A stretch of DNA of 64,000 bases from Auricularia sp. M13 (lineage: Eukaryota > Basidiomycota > Agaricomycetes > Auriculariales > Auriculariaceae): positions 3,038,001-3,102,000 of the forward strand of contig CM073197.1 in the NCBI GenBank assembly GCA_037042915.1. Direction: 5' to 3'. This document shows, piece by piece, positions 58,819-64,000 of this stretch. The notes below the pieces were generated by a model. That model searched no databases and was not told where the DNA came from. It saw only the letters and a program-made list of their open reading frames with translations. The position numbers and the translations under genes were made by a program. Every line of letters begins with the position of its first letter. Position 1 is the stretch's first letter.

Positions 58819-58912
58819 CGTTGCCGTTCGTCGAGCTCAGGTCCACGCCCCACGAGATGGCGCTGGCGGCACGAGCAAAGACCAGCAGCGAGCTGAGCGC
58901 GGCGGCAAGCAT

Positions 58913-59407
58913 CGTGACGGTGAAGGCGCGACCCTCATCCCTCCAGCGAAGCAGGGCAACCCATTCTTATCCTGTCTCCGGTGAGCAAGCTGCGTATGCA
59001 CGCCGATCAGCTGACGAGACCGCGCCGGATGTGAATCCCAAGCACGTGCAGGATTTGAATATGTTACGCGCGCGCCTGCTGTGGCTGAATGCGCGCGCCT
59101 GTACGAATGGAGTAGGGGGATCGGGCGCGCAGTGCGTCAGCTCGGAAATATGGCCAACAACATGACTGCGAGTGCGGTCGTTCAGGAGGAGCGTCCTAGG
59201 AGTTATCCCTTATCGAGGACGCCTGTAAGCCCTCGCTTCGATTCGAGAGGTTTGGATGATGGCCGTGCTGAGCAAGATGACAGGGACCATATGGAAGTGG
59301 CATTCGGAAGCGCACGTGCAGATGCGTGGGCGCGCGAAGGCGTATACATAGCAGGCTGGCCAGCAAAGCACCGGTTGCTTGCTTGCGGCCCCCGCGCGAG
59401 AGTCGAC
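58913..59407. other. Divergent upstream region
   Basis: Former promoter of the split secreted-protein gene (minus) and upstream region of the CVNH gene (plus). No additional gene. Confidence 0.5.
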
Positions 59408-59871
59408 ATGCGCTTTGCTGGTGTCAGTGTCCTCGTAGCCCTCGTCGCTGGCGCCGCGGCGCAGAACTTCCAGGCGTCGTGCTCGTCCTGGTCGCTGTCC
59501 AGAGACTCGCACTACCTGATAGGCAAGTGCAGCGCGGTGGACGGCTCGAAGCACGACGCAGCGTTGGACCTCAACTCCTGCATTGGAAACAGCGAGGGCA
59601 CACTCGGACCAGGGTGAGATGGCTACCGGTGGTTTGGTTGCACCGGGTCTGACGGCCCCATCGTAGAACAGGCTTCAGCTTCTCTTGCAGAAACTGCGCA
59701 GTTGGCTGCGGTGCGACGACGCTCTCCTGCGCGTGCTCGACGAGTGCTGGCGCCCAAGTTAATACGACGCTGAACCTGGGTGAGTTGTTTCCAAGAGGCT
59801 GGCCAGTCCACGGCTGACATTCCCCAGCGACAAAGGTCGGAAACAGCAATGGCGCCCTGGTTTGCGTTTGA
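59408..59871 (+). CDS. Secreted CVNH-domain (cyanovirin-N-like) protein
   Basis: Small secreted lectin-like protein with a CVNH domain, a fold that binds mannose-type glycans in some members; role in fungi mostly unknown. Start ATG 59408-59410, signal peptide MRFAGVSVLVALVAGAAAQ. First half: NFQASCSSWSLSRDSHYLIG, AALDLNSCIGNSEGTLGPG. The intron, best spliced as GG|GTGAGA...CGTAG|AACAGG, leads to FSFSCRNCAVGC and TTLSCACSTSAGAQVNTTLN. A last intron leads to VGNSNGALVCV, stop TGA 59869-59871. The two-part repeat (SCxxxxL ... LDLNSCIGN) is typical. About 115 residues, complete, extra cysteines in the second half. Confidence 0.8.
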
Positions 59872-60527
59872 TGTACAAGTGCCCATCGAGTATTTCGAAA
59901 GTGCAGGCCCAGGCAATGATGATTACGCTTCCACCAGTTTTTTTGGGGGCTGCGTTGCGCATCCATGCGCCTCGAGCGCTTCACTAAACTTTAGAACGGG
60001 TGCAAAAACAGACAAGGACGCGCACCACAGTATCCTGCATTCCTTGATGTCAAGGTTAATCCTGGCCGCCGATCCCGAAAAATCCCGAACGCCTGAAATA
60101 TGCCAAACAATGGAACAACGGGGCTCCAGAGCCGATTTGGCTCTTACATAGGACACCGCGTAATCCGGGATAACACCGTTAAGCTGTAGAGCGACCGGTA
60201 TGCTCCTCAAGAGTGCGGACTTGCATCTCCACGGACCAGCGGAGGTGGATGGAGGTCAACAGACGGCATGCGATCCGCCGCTCCGATCCGACACGAGCTC
60301 AAGTACAACAAAGAACACAAAGGGAATATCGCCTAGCAACGCGTCTTGTCTGCTACTCCCCCGCATCGTGAAGTTTCGGAGTGCCACGAGCCCACGAGCT
60401 TCTTCTGTGGGCTCTTGCTTCAATACGCAACGGCGATAACCTCCGAGCCATCATCAGTATAAAGCCGGAGTGTCAGATGAGATACTCCGCCAGGCCGCTT
60501 TCTCTCCTCGACCACAACACTCGCGCC
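59872..60527. other. Intergenic, with TATA box of the next gene
   Basis: TATAAAG at 60458-60464, 64 bases before the next start codon. Otherwise nothing recognised. Confidence 0.5.
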
Positions 60528-61222
60528 ATGTTCCCGCAGTTCCCCTCCCAGCTGTCCACCATCGATTCTCCCGTCGCGCGGCTGCACTTACTGAATCGCC
60601 TCCACTGGCTGTTCTACGAGCAGGTCCGGCTTTCTAACCTCATGTGGCACCTGCTCAAGCTCATACCACGCAGACCCAGACCGAGCAGATCCCCTTCGTG
60701 TTTAACGGGGAGGCTACCTCTCAGGAAGCCGAATTCGAGCACGAATGGGCCTCGCCTGCTGCCCTGGCCGACGTACGCAGTCGTTAGCCACCGTTCATGT
60801 GCACAACACTCATCATGCTCCGATAGCGCGCAGAGTTCGCCAGATGGGCCGAGGAGGACGAGATCGTCGTTCCTCCTCGGGGTTACACCCCTCCGCCCAC
60901 TGTCGGCGTTATAGGAAGCAAGCCGACCCGCCCTTCGACCCCCGAGGTCAACTCCAAGACCCAGCTCGATGCACAGCGCCAGAATCTACTCGAACTACTG
61001 CTCTATGGCCCCAGTGCAGCTGCCTCCATGGCGACTTCCACTTCGAGCCACACTCGTAGCTCCAACCCGTCCGTTGCGACCTCATTCCTCAACACACCGG
61101 TGCACAATAGCCCAGGAAAGGCGAAGAACCCCCCTCTCAAGGGCGATGACAACGCTGAAATCTTCAAGAAGCTCGAGGATTTCCTCGATACCATCGTCGC
61201 GGACGATGTGGACGTTGTTTAG
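60528..61222 (+). CDS. Uncharacterised small protein
   Basis: Not recognised. Three exons. Start ATG 60528-60530 (MFPQFPSQLSTIDSPVARLH) and LLNRLHWLFYEQ; a 51-base intron (from GTCCGG to CACGCAG) joins to TQTEQIPFVFNGEATSQEAE and FEHEWASPAALAD; a second intron ending GATAG joins to RAEFARWAEEDEIVVPPRGY. The tail is Ser/Thr/Pro-rich and disordered-looking (PSTPEVNSKTQLDAQRQN; SMATSTSSHTRSSNPSVATS), closing with an acidic helix, EIFKKLEDFLDTIVADDVDV, stop TAG 61220-61222. No signal peptide or membrane segment. The TATA box upstream and clean splicing argue for a real gene. Confidence 0.55.
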
Positions 61223-62064
61223 GTCGATCCACGCAACCACGTTATGGTTACCTTCTGCACTTCTCTCGGCATACCATCTCGTCTGACCGCCAGTTTACGC
61301 ATCGTGACCCCTGACCGCTCTCAATTATGCGATGCTTGTTCTTGGAGCTTCCCTGTCCCGCGTCCCGCGTCCCGTGCCCCGTGTCCCGTGTCCCGCGTCC
61401 GTGTCAGCGCAAGAGCGCATTCATTCTCCCCAGGATTGATGTGCCTCTCGAATCCCCCCCTGTAGAGCCAGCTTTAATTCCCTTTTGCTTTTCCTGTTGG
61501 ATTCTCCGGTCCCCACCCACAATCCCCTGTTGTTTGTGTTGCGTTGTAACCTGTACACCAGTCCTGCTTTCTCGCTTTCGTCCGCTGTAGTCCGCTGTTT
61601 GCTATTTGCCGCCAATTTGATTTGCTGCTCGCGCTGTCGACTCCGAGAAACCTCCGTGTCATGTGTGACTCGCCTTCGCGTTCTTTGCCATGCGTTCAAG
61701 CGCGCAAACTGCTTTGAAGCGCCTCCTGAAATGTGGTTCGTCGAACAACGAAGTCGCACCGCCACCACTCCCGACCCTGGGGATGAAACTGATCATCATG
61801 ATCACTGACTCGCGTTCCGCAAGTTTTTCCGGCGCACAAGATAACATGTCCACCATGATTCGTGGGCAATTACTGTATTGCGGGTTTGTGACTCGCAGGG
61901 TTCGGTCTTCGATATGAACAGGAAATCCCAGTAACCTGTCGCCAGATATTCGTATTGCACTGCGAGCGCCGAGCGCCTCTGGCCAATGACGTTGACATGG
62001 ACAGTGCCGAGCACGTGTAAGACCGGGGTCATGACCAGATCGGCATTTCTGTCCTCTTCGCGAG
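61223..62064. other. Intergenic / possible LINE 5' leader
   Basis: Contains a CCCGCGT minisatellite (61355-61405), a T-rich stretch and no supported gene. The part next to 62065 may be the 5' untranslated region of the retrotransposon; its left boundary cannot be placed from one copy. Confidence 0.45.
61355..61405. repeat. CCCGYGT minisatellite
   Basis: Seven or so units of the 7-base word CCCGCGT / CCCGTGT / CCCGTGC in tandem. Confidence 0.8.
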
Positions 62065-63351
62065 GTGCCCGCAAGTGAGCGCCCGCTGCTTTCCATTACG
62101 ATACCGGCAGTCCGCCCTCTCGCAGCTGCGGCGCCTGCGCCCTTGCTCCCCTCGGCGCCTGCTCCGGCGCCGCCTGCCCAACCGCTCACGGTCCCTCCTG
62201 CCGTCGCCGTGCCAACGGTCCCGCTGCCGTCGTCTCGCCGATCCCTGGCCAGACAGTCCAGCCGCGCGAACCTGCAGGAAGAGCACGGCTCGCCGCCCAA
62301 GCAGTCCAAGAATAAGGGCAAGGATAAGGCTGCGATGCCTGATGCTGGCCCAAGCGGTCCGCCGCCGTCCTTCGCTGTCACGGGCTTCACGCCGCCGTCG
62401 CTCGACGCCTCGACAATCAAGGCCTTGACGCCGATGATCGCGCAGGGCTTCGCGGACTCGAATGATGCCCTTGCTCGCGTCGTCAGAGACACCACTGCCC
62501 GCCAGGCGGAGCTCGCGTCGCAGATGGAGCACATGCAGGCACAGCATGTCGCGCTCATCCTCGAAATCCGCGACGAGATCCGCATCGCTGCCGCAACAAG
62601 GCAAGGCTCGCCTGAGGCGCCCCAGCAGTATGCGCTGCTTCTCTCGGACGTCGTCCTGGGCCATAACGCAGTCGTTGAGCGCGTGGATACCATATCCGAC
62701 TCGCTCGAGCAGATCCGGGCGACGCAAGAGCAACTCCTCGCCCTCGTCAACCGCCTGGGGTCAAACACTACCGACGCTCCAGCCCCGACCATGGCTACGG
62801 GCGGTGGTAACGGCGCCCCAGTCGTGCGCCCACTCAAACGCGCTCGGCCTGACGAGGACTGGCACCAGTCAACGGACATGGGCGTGCTGCAGAGCCAGCT
62901 CCACGTCTCGACCTTCGCCGCTGCCCAACCGGGCCCTCTCGCTGCCGCGGCCGCTGCTGCCGCTCACCTGCCAGTTGCCCCAGCGCCGCTGGCCCTGGCA
63001 CCGGCAGCGCTCCCTGCTCCCATCCACGCGCCCAACGCGCAGGCTGCTCATATGCCGACCGCGCCGCCGCCGTTGTCTGCTCAGGCTGCTGCGAGTGTTG
63101 GCCCAGCGCCGGGCCTCTCTGCCACCATCGGCCCGATGAAATGGGCCAAGGACATCACGGGCCAGGTGCGCTCGCTCATCGCCATCATGCCCCGCGGTCA
63201 AACGGTCGCTCGGAACATCCGTGCTACGAGGGCTGGCTCAAACTTCGTCTACGTTACGTTCCAAAGCGCGGCCGATGCCCAGCACTTCGTGGCGATGTGG
63301 AACATGGCCCGCCCATCGGGCTACGAGAATGTACAGGCCACGTTAAACTGA
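62065..63351 (+). CDS. LINE ORF1 protein
   Basis: 428-residue frame, uninterrupted. The N-terminal third is Pro/Ala-rich (PAVRPLAAAAPAPLLPSAPA) with a basic patch SKNKGKDKAAMPD. A central helical stretch, ARVVRDTTARQAELASQM, EHMQAQHVALILEIRDEI and RVDTISDSLEQIRATQEQLL, is probably a coiled coil for trimerisation. A second Ala/Pro-rich segment is followed by a C-terminal domain, RSLIAIMPRGQTVARNIRAT to SNFVYVTFQSAADAQHFVAM, that resembles an RRM-like nucleic-acid binding fold. The start at 62065 is the first in-frame ATG of the long frame. Stop TGA 63349-63351. Confidence 0.75.
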   Translation: MPASERPLLSITIPAVRPLAAAAPAPLLPSAPAPAPPAQPLTVPPAVAVPTVPLPSSRRSLARQSSRANLQEEHGSPPKQSKNKGKDKAAMPDAGPSGPPPSFAVTGFTPPSLDASTIKALTPMIAQGFADSNDALARVVRDTTARQAELASQMEHMQAQHVALILEIRDEIRIAAATRQGSPEAPQQYALLLSDVVLGHNAVVERVDTISDSLEQIRATQEQLLALVNRLGSNTTDAPAPTMATGGGNGAPVVRPLKRARPDEDWHQSTDMGVLQSQLHVSTFAAAQPGPLAAAAAAAAHLPVAPAPLALAPAALPAPIHAPNAQAAHMPTAPPPLSAQAAASVGPAPGLSATIGPMKWAKDITGQVRSLIAIMPRGQTVARNIRATRAGSNFVYVTFQSAADAQHFVAMWNMARPSGYENVQATLN

Positions 63352-64000
63352 GTAGGGCAGCTAGATTGCCAGTCTCCCAAAACCCGCTTCCCACTGTACT
63401 CTCTGTACCACGGTCTCGGGGCCCCCAAAATAATACCAGCGGTCGCTCACTTCTCCTTGACCTGAGCATACTGAGTTGGAATATCCATGGAGACTTGAAG
63501 GTCAAACTGAGCTGCCCGGATTTCTTGAAACTGCTCAACCACAAAATTGTCTCTCTCTCTGAGACGTGGCTTCGGCCGTCGGAACACTTGACAATAACGC
63601 CGCCTCGTGACTACAGCATCGCTTGCCGCTCGCGCCCCGGCTCGACAACCCTGCGACGCCCAGGAGGTGGCATCCTCGTGCTAATCCATAAATCTCTTGC
63701 ATACTCGGTCTGGGAGGAACTATCAGGCCCAGACATCCTGACGCTGGACTTGGGCTTCATCGTCCTTGCTGCGGTCTATATCCTGCCCCGCACCAGCGCA
63801 GTGCCGATGGAATGGCAACACACCCACCCATTCGATATCCTCAAAAATAGGCTGGCCGCGCTGGCGGGCCTGAATCGCCCAGTAATCGTACTGGGGGACA
63901 TCAATGCACGGATCGGTCTTCAGAGAGCAGCTGATGATCATCCTGCACGTGAGTCGTCCGACGCTACGACCGATCAGCGTGGCAGGGAGTTGCTTGCACT
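63351..64000 (+). CDS. LINE ORF2, endonuclease domain, cut by window end
   Basis: APE-type endonuclease of the exonuclease-endonuclease-phosphatase fold. Clear motifs: LSILSWNIHGD (Asn of the active site) at about 63462, IVSLSETWLRPSE (metal-binding Glu), RRPGGGILVLIH, DILTLDLGFIVLAAVYILPR, VIVLGDINARIG (Asp/Asn), and RGRELLAL at the edge. It is in a different frame from ORF1. The frame is open back to the ORF1 stop but has no ATG between 63351 and 63462, so translation would need frameshifting, re-initiation or a non-AUG start. Reverse transcriptase lies beyond the window. Confidence 0.9.

Larger units (their letters stand above)
47083..58912 (-). pseudogene. Secreted-protein gene split by two transposons
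   Basis: The start codon is at 58910-58912, where MLAAALSSLLVFARAASA forms a signal peptide, then ISWGVDLSSTNGN. The frame is cut by the Copia element (53541-58818), resumes for 30 bases (53506-53535), is cut again by the DNA element (47998-53505), and resumes at 47988. Dropping both elements and one copy of each duplication gives NGNVWMDIQYTLTVPAQPPA in frame. Downstream exons (47888-47896, 47711-47836, 47484-47676, 47359-47435, 47083-47314) splice cleanly: PGVVQPVLQYRSSAPSYVNP, ACQLWMVGNAGQVAESNGIW, GFATNAAGDSNAQFFLCESE, LYGSQSDQWAYDITFSDVYL, ending PPGPCTSNA. About 245 residues, no domain recognised, though the layout recalls a common basidiomycete secreted-protein family. Now almost surely non-functional. 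Confidence 0.85.
62065..64000 (+). mobile_element. Non-LTR (LINE-type) retrotransposon, 5' part
   Basis: Two consecutive frames, a Pro/Ala-rich ORF1 and an APE-type endonuclease at the start of ORF2, give the layout of a fungal LINE. No frame break inside ORF1. The element runs off the window, so the reverse transcriptase and the 3' end are not seen. Confidence 0.85.

Noticed and set aside
61659-62879. 406-residue open frame on the minus strand
   Set aside because: It overlaps LINE ORF1 on the opposite strand, has biased composition expected of an antisense shadow of a GC-rich gene, and shows no motif.

Overview
The window reads as nuclear DNA of a filamentous basidiomycete, most likely a wood- or litter-decaying agaricomycete. 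The signs are dense genes cut by many short GT-AG introns of about 45-60 bases, G/C-ending codons, a GH7 cellobiohydrolase with a fungal CBM1, two DUF7918 proteins, a priA/CPL1-like protein, a Kre9/Knh1-like GPI protein, and Copia and LINE elements of fungal type. No RNA gene or CRISPR array was seen.

Layout. 1-730: a partial short-chain dehydrogenase (SDR), minus strand. 731-3822: gene-free DNA with a degenerate tandem repeat and simple repeats. 3823-9264: a GH105-type six-hairpin glycosidase, a second SDR, and a protein of the fungal family loosely labelled geranylgeranyl pyrophosphate synthetase, with a frame break. 9766-18349: Kre9/Knh1-like GPI protein, glucose-6-phosphate 1-epimerase, a weakly cyclin-like protein, DUF7918 protein 1 and a TMEM135-like membrane protein. 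19314-21085: GH7 cellobiohydrolase. 21304-32612: VPS13 lipid-transfer protein, the largest gene. 33404-46946: HIT zinc-finger protein, MFS transporter, a Cys-rich single-pass membrane protein, a priA/CPL1-like wall protein, DUF7918 protein 2 with SUMO-interaction-like motifs, an F-box-like protein and a small secreted protein.

47083-58912 is the most unusual part. A minus-strand gene for a secreted protein has taken two independent transposon insertions 30 bases apart in one exon. One is a 5.3-kb Copia element with 311-base LTRs that look identical, a CGTTG target duplication and an uninterrupted polyprotein. The other is a 5.5-kb DNA element bounded by CAGTCAGCG direct repeats. It has GCGCGTCACT-type terminal and subterminal arrays and a gene for a USP-like deubiquitinase fold joined to a PHD-like finger, with no transposase that I can recognise. 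Removing both elements and one copy of each duplication restores a continuous reading frame, which proves the boundaries and suggests recent insertion.

59408-64000: a secreted CVNH-domain protein, a small protein of unknown function, and the 5' part of a LINE-type retrotransposon (ORF1 complete, ORF2 endonuclease cut by the window end).

The host genes serve plant cell-wall breakdown (GH7, GH105), wall and surface biology (Kre9-like, priA-like, Cys-rich membrane protein, CVNH) and housekeeping (VPS13, epimerase, HIT finger). I see no metabolic gene cluster. All gene models were built by eye from reading frames and splice signals; internal exon borders are approximate unless a join is described.
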